From: Pseudaminobacter soli (ex Zhang et al. 2022)
GTDB lineage: Bacteria; Pseudomonadota; Alphaproteobacteria; Rhizobiales; Rhizobiaceae
DNA: 64,000 bases
Direction: 5' to 3'
Assembly: GCF_014595955.1 (NCBI RefSeq)
Contig: NZ_JABVCF010000013.1
Location: forward strand, 124,676-188,675
Of the stretch, positions 1-8,904 are shown one piece after another. The notes under the pieces are model-generated. The model was not told the DNA's origin. It searched no databases and worked only from the letters and a program-made list of their open reading frames with translations. Every line of letters starts with the position of its first letter. Within the stretch, counting starts at the first letter, position 1. A program made the translations under genes and the position numbers.

Positions 1-19
1 GGCTGGTGGCGCTGAGTGA

Positions 20-161
20 GGGGAGTAGGGGAATAGGGGACTAGGCAGTCGGCAGTCGGCAGTCGGCAGTCGGCAGTCGGCAGGGCGAGCTTGCGCTCGG
101 CCGAACTCAATGACTTATTCCTTCATTTCCCGACTGCCGACTTCCTATTGCCCCCTACTCC
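20..161. repeat. Imperfect long inverted repeat with GGCAGTC tandem units
   Basis: The left arm carries a G-rich block (about 20-43) followed by nearly six tandem copies of the 7-mer GGCAGTC (44-83). The right arm (about 130-161) reads as the reverse complement of the same G-rich block plus about two 7-mer units. Together they could fold into a long hairpin with a loop of about 45 bases. The right arm runs into the stop codon of the reverse-strand YdcF gene, so the structure could act as a transcription end or mRNA 3' stabiliser. Function is inferred. Confidence 0.6.
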
Positions 162-943
162 GGAAACGGCGTCTCAATCCGCCCTGAGATCCAGTAGGCA
201 AACAGCCCGATCCATTCGCGGATCGCCAGCGTGGTCGCCTGGAGGGAGTCGATCGCGTTGTCGCCGAAGAAGAGGCTTTCGCGGCCCGTCGTGCGGTAGT
301 CGACCGGCCAGGGCACCACGTCAAAGCCGGCCTTGCGGAAGAGGGCCATCGACCGGGGCATGTGGAAGGCCGAGGTGACGAGAAGCCATGTCTGGCCCGG
401 ATCCGGCGAGACCATCCTCTTGGAGAACAGGGCGTTCTCGTAAGTGTTGCGCGACTCGTTCTCCAGGACCAGCCGGCTCTGGTCGACACCCAGCGCCGTC
501 AGCAGGCGCAGCGCTGTAGCGGCGTCGCCCTCACCTTCCAGCAGCAGCGAGCCGGATCCGCCACTGACCACGACACGCGCCTGCGGGTAGCGCCGCGCCA
601 GCACGGCAGTCTCGATGAACCGGTCGCCGGCGGCATTCAGTTCGTAACCGCCGCGCACGAGGTTGATCGCACCTTCCAGCCCGCCGCCGAGCACGACGAT
701 GCCGTCGACCTTCTCCGGCGCGGGATCCGGCCTGGAGATACGATCCTCCAGCGGCTCAAGGAGGCTCTGACCGAGCGATGTCCACGTCGCCGAGCCGAGA
801 ATGAGGAAGGCGGCCGCCATGGTGGCGATGGTCAGCCGTTTGCGGCGCAACGCTGCAGCGACCAGCCCGGCTAGGAGCAGGAAGATGGAGAGGTTCAGCG
901 GCTGGATGAAGAACCAGAAGATTTTTGACACGTAGAAGAACAT
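155..943 (-). CDS. YdcF/ElyC-like DUF218 membrane protein
   Basis: 262 residues. Two hydrophobic segments near the N-terminus (about 8-30 and 38-58) anchor a DUF218 domain from about residue 78 to 225. That domain shows the family landmarks: a VVLGGG strand, a VVSGGSG turn, an ENESRNTYENA stretch, and TSAFHMPRSMALF near the end. Members such as E. coli YdcF and ElyC act at the envelope, ElyC in peptidoglycan/ECA homeostasis, but the biochemical reaction is not settled, so no symbol is given. It is transcribed alone; the 265 bp behind it holds a palindromic element. The family call is firm and the role is open. Confidence 0.85.
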   Translation of the reverse strand: MFFYVSKIFWFFIQPLNLSIFLLLAGLVAAALRRKRLTIATMAAAFLILGSATWTSLGQSLLEPLEDRISRPDPAPEKVDGIVVLGGGLEGAINLVRGGYELNAAGDRFIETAVLARRYPQARVVVSGGSGSLLLEGEGDAATALRLLTALGVDQSRLVLENESRNTYENALFSKRMVSPDPGQTWLLVTSAFHMPRSMALFRKAGFDVVPWPVDYRTTGRESLFFGDNAIDSLQATTLAIREWIGLFAYWISGRIETPFPE

Positions 944-1036
944 GCGGGTCCGCGCCTTGAGCCAAGGCTAAGGTGTGTAGCAGATTCCCGGCCTGTTAAA
1001 CCGCTTGGCGGCAAGCCACCTTGGAGTGTCGAGTGC

Positions 1037-1196
1037 GGCGCTCGCCACTCCCTCCCCCTTGTGAGGAGGGATAGAGGGTGGCGGTAAATTGCGGACCTAG
1101 TGGTGATGAATAACGGCGGGAAGACGCGTTTCGAGAAACCCTCGAAGACCTTCACCCTGTATCCCTCCCCACAAGGGGCAGGGGGTCGCCAGCGCC
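1037..1196. repeat. Intergenic palindromic element (CTCCCCCTTGTG type)
   Basis: Two arms of about 43 bases, 1037-1079 and 1154-1196, are near reverse complements of each other. Each is itself centred on a small palindrome of the form CTCCCCCTTGTGAGGAGGG. The spacer is about 75 bases. The element fills the gap between gatA and the YdcF gene and codes for nothing convincing. A related element lies at 7835-8009. Such C/G-block palindromes are frequent between genes in rhizobia; whether they are mobile or structural RNA signals is not known from this window. Confidence 0.65.
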
Positions 1197-1208
1197 GCGC
1201 TCTAGTTT

Positions 1209-2777
1209 CTACCACCACTTCTCCGGTTCGAAGCGGCCAGCCGCCTGCTCGATGACGTGCGCCGTCTGGAAAAGCGTCTCCTCGTCGAAGGGGCGGCCGA
1301 TGAGTTGCAGGCCGAGCGGCAGGCCGTGCCCATCCAGGCCGGCGGGAACGGCGATGCCGGGCAGCCCCGCCATGTTCACCGTCACGGTGAAGATGTCGTT
1401 CAGGTACATCTTCACCGGATCGGCGGCCATGTCCTCGTCGGCGATGCCGAAGGCGGCGGACGGCGTCGCCGGGGTGAGGATCACGTCGACGCCACTGTCG
1501 AAGACGTTCTCGAAATCGCGCTTGATCAGCGTCCGGACCTTCTGAGCCTGCAGATAGTAGGCGTCGTAGTAGCCGGCCGAGAGCACATAGGTGCCGATCA
1601 TGATGCGGCGCTTCACCTCGCGGCCAAAACCCTCGGCGCGGCTCTTCTCGTACATCTCGACGATGTCGCGCCCCGGCACCCGAAGGCCGTAGCGCACGCC
1701 GTCATAGCGCGCGAGGTTCGAGGAGGCCTCGGCCGGGGCGACGATGTAATAGGCCGGCAGGGCGTATTTGGTGTGCGGCAGCGAGATGTCGACGATCTCG
1801 GCGCCGGCATCCTTGAGCCAGGCGATACCCTTTTGCCAGAGCGCCTCGATCTCCTCCGGCATGCCCTCGACGCGGTATTCCCGGGGAATGCCGACCTTCA
1901 TGCCCTTGACCGAACGCCCGAGCGCGGCCTCGTAGTCGGGCACGGGGCGATCGACCGAAGTCGTATCCTTGTCGTCAACCGACGCCATCGACTTGAGCAG
2001 GATCGCGGCATCGCGGACGTCGCGCGCGATCGGTCCGGCCTGATCGAGCGAGGAGGCGAAGGCGACGATGCCCCAGCGCGACACGCGGCCATAGGTCGGC
2101 TTGATGCCCACAGTGCCGGTGAAGGCGGCGGGTTGGCGGATCGAGCCGCCGGTGTCGGTCGCGGTGGCGCCGGCGCAGAGGAACGCAGAGACCGCAGCCG
2201 CCGAGCCGCCGGACGATCCGCCTGGCACCAGGCGCATGTTGTCCAGCGTGCGCGCCTGCGTGACGCCGCCGCCGGAGTGGACAAAACCGCCCTCGCCCAT
2301 ATGGGTGGACGGCATCAAGCTCGGCTCCTCGCGCGAACGGCGCCAGGGATTCACGACCGGGCCATAGTAGGATGACTCATTCGACGAGCCCATGGCGAAC
2401 TCGTCCATGTTGAGCTTGCCCAGCATGACAGCGCCGTCGGCCCACAGGTTGGCCGTGACGGTGGACTCGTAGCGCGGCTTGAAGCCGTCGAGGATGTGGC
2501 TGCAGGCCTGGGTGTGGACGCCCTCGGTGGCGAAGAGATCCTTGATGCCGAGCGGAATGCCCTCAAGCGCACCGCTCTCCCCGCGCGCGAGCCTGGCATC
2601 CGAGGCCTTGGCCATCTCCCGGGCCCTGTCCGGGGTCACGGTGACATAGGCATTGAGCGTATCGTTGGCGGCGTGGATCGCGGCCAGATAGGACTCGGTC
2701 AGTTCGCCCGCGGTGATCTCCTTGCCCCGCAGCTTGTCGCGCGCGTCGGCGATCGTCAGTCTGGTCAGGTCGGTCAT
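1209..2777 (-). CDS. gatA: Glutamyl-tRNA(Gln)/aspartyl-tRNA(Asn) amidotransferase subunit A
   Basis: 522 residues from the ATG at 2777; this start is chosen because [16 protein letters not shown] is the usual GatA N-terminus and the upstream GNAT gene ends 2 bp before. GatA hydrolyses glutamine and passes ammonia to GatB to amidate mischarged Glu-tRNA(Gln) or Asp-tRNA(Asn). The amidase Ser-cisSer-Lys triad is visible: K79 (GIKDLF), S188 in GGSSGGS, and nucleophile S212 in DTGGSIR. The stretch between NPWR and the GGSSGGS loop is 36 residues here against under ten in most GatA proteins, so about 30 residues (coded at 2232-2339) look inserted beside the active site. It is the last gene of gatC-GNAT-gatA; gatB is not in the window. 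Confidence 0.96.
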   Translation of the reverse strand: MTDLTRLTIADARDKLRGKEITAGELTESYLAAIHAANDTLNAYVTVTPDRAREMAKASDARLARGESGALEGIPLGIKDLFATEGVHTQACSHILDGFKPRYESTVTANLWADGAVMLGKLNMDEFAMGSSNESSYYGPVVNPWRRSREEPSLMPSTHMGEGGFVHSGGGVTQARTLDNMRLVPGGSSGGSAAAVSAFLCAGATATDTGGSIRQPAAFTGTVGIKPTYGRVSRWGIVAFASSLDQAGPIARDVRDAAILLKSMASVDDKDTTSVDRPVPDYEAALGRSVKGMKVGIPREYRVEGMPEEIEALWQKGIAWLKDAGAEIVDISLPHTKYALPAYYIVAPAEASSNLARYDGVRYGLRVPGRDIVEMYEKSRAEGFGREVKRRIMIGTYVLSAGYYDAYYLQAQKVRTLIKRDFENVFDSGVDVILTPATPSAAFGIADEDMAADPVKMYLNDIFTVTVNMAGLPGIAVPAGLDGHGLPLGLQLIGRPFDEETLFQTAHVIEQAAGRFEPEKWW

Positions 2778-2779
2778 GG

Positions 2780-3241
2780 TCACTCGCTCAGGGCCTTCTC
2801 GTAGAAGACCGAATAGGTGGAATCCGGATAGTCGAGCACCGGGCCGCAACGCCTGAAGCCCGCCTTATCGTACACGGCCCAGGCCGCGGGGTGGCGATCG
2901 CCGGTCTCCAGCACAAGCCGGGTCAGGCCCTCCTCGCGGGCGAGCCGCTCGACCTGCCCCACGATCTCGATGCCGATCCCGCGGCCACGGTGCGAGGGCC
3001 GCGTGTACATGCGCTTCACCTCGCCGAGGCCGCCGACGTGCCGCTTCAGGGCCCCGCAGGCGATCGCGGTACCATTGTCGCGGGCGATGAACACCGTGGT
3101 GGCCGGCTCCGCCATCTCCTCCACGGTCATGTGGAAGCAGTATTCGGGCGGCGTGAGTTCCAGCAAGGCGGCATTCAACTCGCCGATAAGCGCTCGCACC
3201 TCGTCCTGCAGCGGGCTTTCGACGGCGATCTCGATCGCCAT
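2780..3241 (-). CDS. GNAT-family N-acetyltransferase
   Basis: 153 residues, single GNAT fold. The acetyl-CoA binding motif A is clear as HRGRGIG (R-x-x-G-x-G type), followed by the usual helix and the [18 protein letters not shown] motif B. It would transfer an acetyl group from acetyl-CoA to an amine; the substrate cannot be read from the sequence. It sits tightly between gatC (5 bp upstream) and gatA (2 bp downstream), so it must be co-transcribed and probably translationally coupled with two transamidosome subunits. This placement suggests a recent or lineage-specific insertion into a gatCA pair; a link to tRNA amidation is only a possibility. Confidence 0.88.
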   Translation of the reverse strand: MAIEIAVESPLQDEVRALIGELNAALLELTPPEYCFHMTVEEMAEPATTVFIARDNGTAIACGALKRHVGGLGEVKRMYTRPSHRGRGIGIEIVGQVERLAREEGLTRLVLETGDRHPAAWAVYDKAGFRRCGPVLDYPDSTYSVFYEKALSE

Positions 3242-3246
3242 GGACC

Positions 3247-3534
3247 CTACTCCACCACCTTCGGCACCAGGAAGAAGTTCTCGGCCGAAGCCGGGGCATT
3301 GGCGACGATGTCCGCCGCCTTGCCGCCGTCGGTGACGACGTCCTGCCGCTTCTTCATCGCCATCGGCGTCACCGAGGTCATGGGCTCGACGCCCGCGACG
3401 TCGACTTCGTTCAGTTGCTCGACGAAGCCAAGTATCGCATTGAGCTCACCGGTCATGCGCTCGGCGTCCTCGTCGGTCACGGCGATGCGGGCGAGCCGCG
3501 CGACGCGTTTTACTGTTGCTAGATCGACGGACAT
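3247..3534 (-). CDS. gatC: Glutamyl-tRNA(Gln)/aspartyl-tRNA(Asn) amidotransferase subunit C
   Basis: 95 residues, the normal size for GatC. It starts [19 protein letters not shown] and contains the conserved [22 protein letters not shown] region and the FFLVPKVVE terminus that wraps around GatA. GatC stabilises the GatA-GatB complex needed for indirect formation of Gln-tRNA(Gln)/Asn-tRNA(Asn). It is the first gene of the reverse-strand gatC-GNAT-gatA unit, so the promoter should lie in 3535-3684, where no gene is seen. Confidence 0.96.
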   Translation of the reverse strand: MSVDLATVKRVARLARIAVTDEDAERMTGELNAILGFVEQLNEVDVAGVEPMTSVTPMAMKKRQDVVTDGGKAADIVANAPASAENFFLVPKVVE

Positions 3535-3684
3535 TCTTGCCTCGGCGGAGTTTCGGGAGGGCCGAGGCCGCTATAGCGGCGCCGCGCCGCTGGCGCAACG
3601 GTCGCCGACCGGCCTCCAAGCGCGAAGGCCTTAACATCTGTATGCAAACGCCGTTCGCAAGCGTTCAGTGCCGAGGCAGTCACG

Positions 3685-4098
3685 CTACGGGGCGGTCAGG
3701 CCTTCACAGAGGAAAAATGTGCCACCATTGTCGATGGCGCCGGATTCCGGCTCATCCAGCTTCACCGAGACGACATCGAGCTGACCAGCCATACGTTCCG
3801 TGACCGTCAGCACGTCCGGCCAAATGTAGTCCGGCTCTTCGCATACGGCATCCACGAGCCAGGTCGGGATGCGCGAGGCCCGCGTCACCTGCACGAATTC
3901 GCAATTGTATTCGATCGCGTCGATGCCGCGGGCGGACAGCATCGCATTGCCGGCCTCGATCACCGCCTGCAGCGATTCTTTGCGAGCCTGCGCGCAGAGA
4001 TCCTGCGACCTGAGATAGACCCCTTTGGGGAGGTCCGCCGCGGCCACGGGCGCGACCATCATCAACATGGCAGAAGCAACTGCAGCACGCACCAACAT
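3685..4098 (-). CDS. Secreted protein of unknown function
   Basis: 137 residues with an N-terminal signal peptide (hydrophobic core about 5-18, likely cut after VAA near residue 20), so periplasmic. The mature part has four cysteines (in DLCAQ, EYNCEF, DAVCEE and FFLCEG) that could form two disulfides. No family is recognised. It stands alone between gatC and the UPF0173 gene, both on the same strand but with gaps of 150 and 60 bp. Confidence 0.75.
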   Translation of the reverse strand: MLVRAAVASAMLMMVAPVAAADLPKGVYLRSQDLCAQARKESLQAVIEAGNAMLSARGIDAIEYNCEFVQVTRASRIPTWLVDAVCEEPDYIWPDVLTVTERMAGQLDVVSVKLDEPESGAIDNGGTFFLCEGLTAP

Positions 4099-4158
4099 GG
4101 CAGGCCCTCTCCCGTTCGATTCTGCGCGCCCCCGTTACTGCGGCCTCAGAGACTGTGC

Positions 4159-4866
4159 TCAGATGTCCTCGGCTTCTCCGATCTTCGGAATGACCACGTC
4201 GAGGCCGCTCCCCTCCAGGCCAGTCACGAACTTGTCGGCGGTCTGGTCGACGAGACCGAAGCTGGCGTAGTGACAGGGGATCACCTTCTTGAAGTTGAAG
4301 AAGCGCCGGCAGGCCAGCGCCGCCACCGCGCCACCCATGGTGAAGCGATCTCCGATCGGCACGATGCCGATCTCCGGCTGGTGCAACTCGTTGATCAGCG
4401 CCATGTCGCCGAAGATGTCCGTGTCGCCCATGTGGTAGAGCGAGCGGCCATCGGGGAAATGCAGCACCAGCCCGAGCGGGTTGCCCAGATAGGTGTTCGA
4501 GCCGTCATCGTTCCCGAATGACGAGGAATGGTCCGCCCGAACGAAGGTGGTAGTGAACCCGCCGCAGTCGACGGTGCCCCCGGTGTTGCCGGGGTTGATC
4601 TTTTCGCCGCTGACGCCCTGGCCGACGAGGTACATGCAGACCTCGAAGCTGGCGACCAGCATGGCGCCGGTCTTCTTCAGGATGGCGGCCGAGTCGCCGA
4701 TGTGGTCGCTGTGGCCGTGCGTGAGAAGCACGTGGGTTATACCCTCGGCCGGGCCTTCACAGCCGCCGGACCAGGACGGGTTGCCGGTGAGGAAGGGGTC
4801 GATCAGGATCCTTGCGTTTCCGCTCTCGACGCGGAACGCCGAATGGCCGTACCAGGTGAGTTTCAT
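4159..4866 (-). CDS. UPF0173 metal-dependent hydrolase (metallo-beta-lactamase fold)
   Basis: 235 residues, the usual size of UPF0173 proteins. The metal-binding motif [10 protein letters not shown] is present, with further ligands in [10 protein letters not shown] and IPCHYASF. The N-terminus [11 protein letters not shown] is typical for the family. These are MBL-fold hydrolases similar to YtkL; the substrate is not known with certainty. It is divergent from ruvX, with 83 bp between the two starts. Confidence 0.92.
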   Translation of the reverse strand: MKLTWYGHSAFRVESGNARILIDPFLTGNPSWSGGCEGPAEGITHVLLTHGHSDHIGDSAAILKKTGAMLVASFEVCMYLVGQGVSGEKINPGNTGGTVDCGGFTTTFVRADHSSSFGNDDGSNTYLGNPLGLVLHFPDGRSLYHMGDTDIFGDMALINELHQPEIGIVPIGDRFTMGGAVAALACRRFFNFKKVIPCHYASFGLVDQTADKFVTGLEGSGLDVVIPKIGEAEDI

Positions 4867-4949
4867 TGCCTTGTCGCCTCGATCTTAGTGCGGCCCAAGG
4901 ATAGAACGCGGCACGGCAAGAGCAATACTACAGAAAGGTGAGGCCTGTT

Positions 4950-5444
4950 TTGACTGTCGTTTCCATCGAGGAGCTTCCGGGCCTTCTTGCCGGCGGCCGG
5001 GTGCTCGCCGGCCTAGACCTCGGCGAGAAGACGATCGGTGTGGCGGTCTCGGACCGAGGCCTCTCCTTCGCTCATCCTCGGCCGGTCATCATACGCAAGA
5101 AGTTCACCGCCGACGCCGAGACGCTGCTGAAACTGCTATTGTCCGAGGACGTGGCGGCTGTCGTCGTCGGCCTGCCGGTGAACATGGACGGCAGCGAGGG
5201 ACCGCGCGTCCAGTCCACCCGCGCTTTCGTCCGCAATATCGAGAAGCTGACGCCGCTGCCCTTCGCCTTCTGGGACGAGAGACTGTCCACCGTCGCGGCC
5301 GAGCGGACGCTCATCGAGATGGATTTTTCCAGGGCGCGCCGCAAGACGATGATCGATTCAGCCGCCGCGGCCTTCATCCTGCAGGGCGTCTTGGACCGGC
5401 TTCACCGGCTGGGCGTCGACCCTGGAACGGGTTCACCCGAGTAG
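4950..5444 (+). CDS. ruvX: RuvX/YqgF family nuclease, putative Holliday junction resolvase and 16S rRNA 5'-end processing factor
   Basis: 164 residues from a TTG at 4950. The TTG is preferred over the GTG at 4938 because an AGGTGAGG ribosome site (4936-4943) lies six bases before it, whereas the GTG falls inside that site. RNase H-like fold residues are visible: the first Asp in [11 protein letters not shown], the [14 protein letters not shown] motif, the WDERLST motif and a late Asp in [10 protein letters not shown]. YqgF proteins mature the 5' end of 16S rRNA. The last 43 bp overlap the 3' end of the convergent DUF6105 gene. Confidence 0.93.
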   Translation: MTVVSIEELPGLLAGGRVLAGLDLGEKTIGVAVSDRGLSFAHPRPVIIRKKFTADAETLLKLLLSEDVAAVVVGLPVNMDGSEGPRVQSTRAFVRNIEKLTPLPFAFWDERLSTVAAERTLIEMDFSRARRKTMIDSAAAAFILQGVLDRLHRLGVDPGTGSPE

Positions 5445-5749
5445 CGGGCCCGGCGAAGCGCGAAGCGAGAGCGGACTTCATTGCGCGCCAGCCATGCGCG
5501 CAGATTGCGCCGACGGCGGAAGGCCCAAATGCCGAGAAGGATGAAGGTGTCGAAGACGCAGGCCTTGGCAACCAGCGAGGGGATCGTAACCGGATCGATC
5601 CCGAGGATCTCCCCATAAAGCTGGAAGATGAGTTCGTGCGCCTCCCGCGTCAGCAGGACGTAGCCGAAATTCATGTCGTAGTAGGAAAGCCCGAACCAGC
5701 CCCAGAAGGCCAGGAGCGGTGCCGCCCACAGTGCGAGAATGATACGCAT
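5402..5749 (-). CDS. DUF6105-like small membrane protein
   Basis: 115 residues. One clear membrane segment near the N-terminus (about 3-24) and a second at about 60-78 are followed by a very basic tail. The stretch [27 protein letters not shown] matches what I recall of the rhizobial DUF6105 family; the match is from memory. Its start overlaps the stop of the upstream gene by one base (TGATG), so the two are translationally coupled. Function unknown. Confidence 0.8.
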   Translation of the reverse strand: MRIILALWAAPLLAFWGWFGLSYYDMNFGYVLLTREAHELIFQLYGEILGIDPVTIPSLVAKACVFDTFILLGIWAFRRRRNLRAWLARNEVRSRFALRRARYSGEPVPGSTPSR

Positions 5750-6282
5750 CAGCGTTCCGCGCTCCGTCCGCCGTCGAAGCTGGCCACGAAGCGATAGAGC
5801 CTCGCTGTCTGCGACGCGTCATGGCCCCTAACACGCGCTGCCTTCGCGGAGCGGCGCTCGCCGAGTTTCTGTCCCGTCCCGATCGCGGCGAACGAGGCGA
5901 TCAGGGCCGCGAAATGCGCCGCCATGGCGCCAAATACACCGGACGGAGCCTTGAGCGAGCCGATGATGAGCATCACCGTCATCAGACAGCAGGCCCCTGC
6001 AAACGCCAACCGAAGCACCTCGTCCGCAACGGCTGCGCTGCCCAGTAAGGCCGTGACAAGCGACCACCAGAACAGAACGGCGCAGATGGCGAAGCCGAAT
6101 GCCACCGCCGCCTTCAAAGCCGGGAACCCTGCTAGCAGATGGTCGGCGCCGGATAAGATCGCACCGAAGAAGCTGAAACCGCTGCTCAAGCCGCCCTCGT
6201 CTCCAAACAGAGCAAGACCGGCAAGCAGCGAGAACACAGCCGCCCAGTGCAGCAACAGGAACAGTGTGAGTATCCGCGACAT
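5749..6282 (-). CDS. Membrane protein of unknown function
   Basis: 177 residues from the ATG at 6282, which gives a natural hydrophobic N-terminus (MSRILTLFLLLHW); a longer reading from 6339 adds 19 residues that look non-coding. Four hydrophobic segments are apparent (about 3-24, 50-72, 78-98, 104-126), then a basic cytoplasmic tail. No family recognised. First gene of a two-gene unit with the DUF6105-like protein. Confidence 0.7.
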   Translation of the reverse strand: MSRILTLFLLLHWAAVFSLLAGLALFGDEGGLSSGFSFFGAILSGADHLLAGFPALKAAVAFGFAICAVLFWWSLVTALLGSAAVADEVLRLAFAGACCLMTVMLIIGSLKAPSGVFGAMAAHFAALIASFAAIGTGQKLGERRSAKAARVRGHDASQTARLYRFVASFDGGRSAER

Positions 6283-6459
6283 CGCGCCTCCGTTCCGGCC
6301 AAATTGGAGCGGCAGGGCGGCGCGTGCAACGTAAACCATTTGTTAAGGTTAACGAGTTTCGTAAGGTAAGAATTTTGGCCGGCAGGGTGACCCGTCGCGA
6401 TGATCCGCCGGTCCGGCAAGTCCTGACAACTGTGGACAGCGCCGCCCGTCGAACACCCG

Positions 6460-6488
6460 TTGTCGATCTAACAAGTTTAGCCGATACT
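6460..6488 (+). promoter_or_regulatory. Candidate sigma-70-type promoter for ugpBAEC
   Basis: TTGTCG (6460-6465) and GATACT (6483-6488) are separated by 17 bases, about 50 bases before the ugpB start. The match to -35/-10 consensus is fair. No good Pho box was found nearby. The ugpB ribosome site is the GGGAG just before the ATG at 6536. Confidence 0.4.
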
Positions 6489-6535
6489 TACGGCGCGATG
6501 CCAACCTCAATCGCCCACGAGAACGGGAGTGAAAC

Positions 6536-7831
6536 ATGAAAATTCATGCGTTGCCGGCCGCTTACGGCCTCGCCTTCACGCTTCTTACGACGTCCTCATC
6601 TTTTGCCGTCACAGAGATTTCCTGGTGGCACGCCATGACAGGCGCCAACAACGAGGTCGTGGAGCAACTCTCGAAGGAGTTCAACGAGAGCCAGAGCGAC
6701 TACAAGGTCGTACCCGTTTTCAAAGGCACCTATCCTGAGACCCTGAACGCCGGCATCGCCGCATTCCGCGCCAAGCAGCCGCCGCACATCATGCAGGTCT
6801 TCGACGCCGGGACCGGCACCATGATGGCCGCCGAAGGCGCGATCAACCCGGTCGCGGAGGTGCTCGAACTTGGCGGCCAGCCGTTCGACAAGAGCCAGTA
6901 CTTGCCAGGCATCGTTTCCTACTATTCCAAGCCGGACGGCACCATGCTGTCGTTCCCCTACAACTCCTCCTCGCCAATCCTCTACTACAACAAGGACATC
7001 TTCCAGAAGGCCGGCCTCGACGCGGACAACCCGCCGAAGACCTGGAACGAGGTCTGGGACGCCGCCAAAAAGATCAAGTCGTCAGGTGCCGCGCCATGCG
7101 GCTTCACCTCCACCTGGCTGACATGGATCCATACCGAGAACTTCGCCGCCTGGAACAACTACCAGTGGGGCACCCAGGAGAACGGCATCGCGGGACCCAA
7201 TGTCGAGCTCACGATCAATTCCGAGCCCTTCGTGAAGCACTTCCAGGAGCTCGCGGATCTCGCCAAGGACGGCACGTTCAAGTATGGCGGCCGCACTTCG
7301 GAGGCCAAGCAGATCTTCCTCGCCGGCGAGTGCGGCATCTTCACCGAATCCTCAGGCGGCCTCGGCGACGTCGTGAAGTCCGGCATGAACTACGGCACCG
7401 GCATGCTGCCCTATGACACCGAGCCGCAGAACACGATCCCCGGCGGCGCATCGCTCTGGGTATTCGCCGGCAAATCGGACGAGGAGTACAAGGGCGTCGC
7501 GGCCTTCTTCAACTTCCTCTCCCAGACCGACATTCAGGCGCGCCTGCATCAGGTGTCCGGCTACCTTCCGGTGACGCTCGCGGCCTATGAGAAGACCAAG
7601 GCCGACGGCTTCTATGAGAAGAACCCGGCGCGCGAGATCCCGATCAAGCAGATGCTCGGCAAGGCGCCCACCGAGAACTCCAAGGGCGTGCGACTGCCCA
7701 ACCTGCCACAGGTCCGCGACATCATGAACGAGGAGTACGAGAAGATGCTGGCGGGCGACCAGACCGCCCAGCAGGCACTCGACAACGCGGTCCAGCGCGG
7801 CAACGCGGCGATCAAGGAAGCCAGCAACTGA
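6536..7831 (+). CDS. ugpB: sn-Glycerol-3-phosphate ABC transporter, substrate-binding protein
   Basis: 431 residues with a signal peptide ending near residue 24 (SSSFA/VTEISWWHAM). It follows the E. coli UgpB pattern closely along the whole chain: the WWHAM start, KGTYPETLNAGIAAFRAKQ, YYNKDIFQKAGLD, GGASLWVFAGK and the closing QTAQQALDNAVQRGN. It captures glycerol-3-phosphate (and possibly glycerophosphodiesters) in the periplasm and hands it to UgpAE. It is first in ugpBAEC and is separated from ugpA by a 188-bp gap filled with a palindromic element, which could let the binding protein be made in excess over the permease. Confidence 0.95.
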   Translation: MKIHALPAAYGLAFTLLTTSSSFAVTEISWWHAMTGANNEVVEQLSKEFNESQSDYKVVPVFKGTYPETLNAGIAAFRAKQPPHIMQVFDAGTGTMMAAEGAINPVAEVLELGGQPFDKSQYLPGIVSYYSKPDGTMLSFPYNSSSPILYYNKDIFQKAGLDADNPPKTWNEVWDAAKKIKSSGAAPCGFTSTWLTWIHTENFAAWNNYQWGTQENGIAGPNVELTINSEPFVKHFQELADLAKDGTFKYGGRTSEAKQIFLAGECGIFTESSGGLGDVVKSGMNYGTGMLPYDTEPQNTIPGGASLWVFAGKSDEEYKGVAAFFNFLSQTDIQARLHQVSGYLPVTLAAYEKTKADGFYEKNPAREIPIKQMLGKAPTENSKGVRLPNLPQVRDIMNEEYEKMLAGDQTAQQALDNAVQRGNAAIKEASN

Positions 7832-7834
7832 GCT

Positions 7835-8009
7835 GCGCTGGTGACTTCTCCCCCCCTTGAGGGGGAGATGGCCGCGCAGCGGCCAGAGGGGATACGTGCG
7901 GCCGCGCTCCGGCGCGGTTTGGCCGAAGCAACGGAGGCAATGCATTTGAGAAGCGACCCCTCCCCGCGGGCTGTGCCCGCCGACCTCCCCTCAAGGGGGA
8001 GGTTAGCGC
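7835..8009. repeat. Palindromic intergenic element inside the ugp operon
   Basis: Left arm 7835-7891 and right arm 7957-8009 are near reverse complements, and each contains a smaller palindrome of the type CTCCCCTCAAGGGGGAG. The outer ends match as GCGCT...AGCGC. The element belongs to the same general class as 1037-1196. It lies between ugpB and ugpA within one apparent transcription unit and would form a large RNA hairpin directly after the ugpB stop. Confidence 0.7.
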
Positions 8010-8019
8010 GGAGTCCGTC

Positions 8020-8904
8020 ATGACACCCCGCGTTGTCTTCCCGAACAAGATCCTGCCCTACCTGCTGGTCGCGCCGCAGCTCGCGATCACGGCGATCTTC
8101 TTCTACTGGCCCGCCAGCCAGGCGCTCTATCAGTCGATGCTGCGGGAAGACCCGTTCGGCCTGAAGAGCAGCTTCGTCTGGTTCGCCAACTTCAGGAAGG
8201 TGCTGGCGGACCCCAATTATCTGAATTCGCTCAAGGTCACGGCCATATTCTCGGTCTCCACCGCGGCGGTTGCCATGAGCGTGGCGCTGCTGCTCGCCGT
8301 CATGGCCGACAAGGTCGTGCGCAGTCGCGGGCTCTATCGCACGCTGCTGATCTGGCCTTATGCGGTGGCGCCGGCGATCGCCGGCATGCTCTGGCTGTTC
8401 CTGTTCAACCCGTCTATCGGCAGCCTCGCCTACCTGCTGCGTGCCGCGGGAATTGCCTGGGACCCGCTCCTCAACGGCACGCAGGCGATGGTGCTTGTCG
8501 TGGCGGCGGCAGCCTGGAAGCAGATCAGCTACAACTTCCTGTTCTTCGTCGCCGGGCTGCAGGCGATCCCGAAAACGCTGATCGAAGCTGCGGCCATTGA
8601 CGGCGCCGGCGAGACCAAACGCTTCTGGACGATCGTGTTCCCCCTGCTCGCGCCGACCACCTTCTTCCTGCTGGTGGTCAATACCGTCTATGCCTTCTTC
8701 GACACCTTCGGCATCATCCACGCCGTCACCGGCGGCGGGCCGGGTAAGGCTACGGAGACGCTGGTCTACAAGGTCTACAACGACGGCTTCGTCAACCTTA
8801 TCCTCGGCGATTCGGCCGCCCAGTCGGTGATCCTGATGGTCATCGTGATCGCGCTCACCGCGGTGCAGTTCCGCTATGTCGAGAGGAAGGTGCATTATGG
8901 CTGA
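8020..8904 (+). CDS. ugpA: sn-Glycerol-3-phosphate ABC transporter, permease
   Basis: 294 residues with six predicted membrane segments. The binding-protein-dependent permease EAA loop appears as [22 protein letters not shown] (split here: EAAAIDGAG, then [11 protein letters not shown]), the site that docks on the ATPase. The [20 protein letters not shown] stretch near the C-terminus is typical for MalF/UgpA permeases. It forms the membrane channel with UgpE. The last 8 bp overlap the start of ugpE. Confidence 0.94.
   Translation: MTPRVVFPNKILPYLLVAPQLAITAIFFYWPASQALYQSMLREDPFGLKSSFVWFANFRKVLADPNYLNSLKVTAIFSVSTAAVAMSVALLLAVMADKVVRSRGLYRTLLIWPYAVAPAIAGMLWLFLFNPSIGSLAYLLRAAGIAWDPLLNGTQAMVLVVAAAAWKQISYNFLFFVAGLQAIPKTLIEAAAIDGAGETKRFWTIVFPLLAPTTFFLLVVNTVYAFFDTFGIIHAVTGGGPGKATETLVYKVYNDGFVNLILGDSAAQSVILMVIVIALTAVQFRYVERKVHYG

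Noticed and set aside
6423-6439. Possible Pho box before ugpB (CTGTCC/TTGTCA direct repeat on the reverse strand)
   Set aside because: The repeat spacing is 10 instead of 11 bases and the match is partial.
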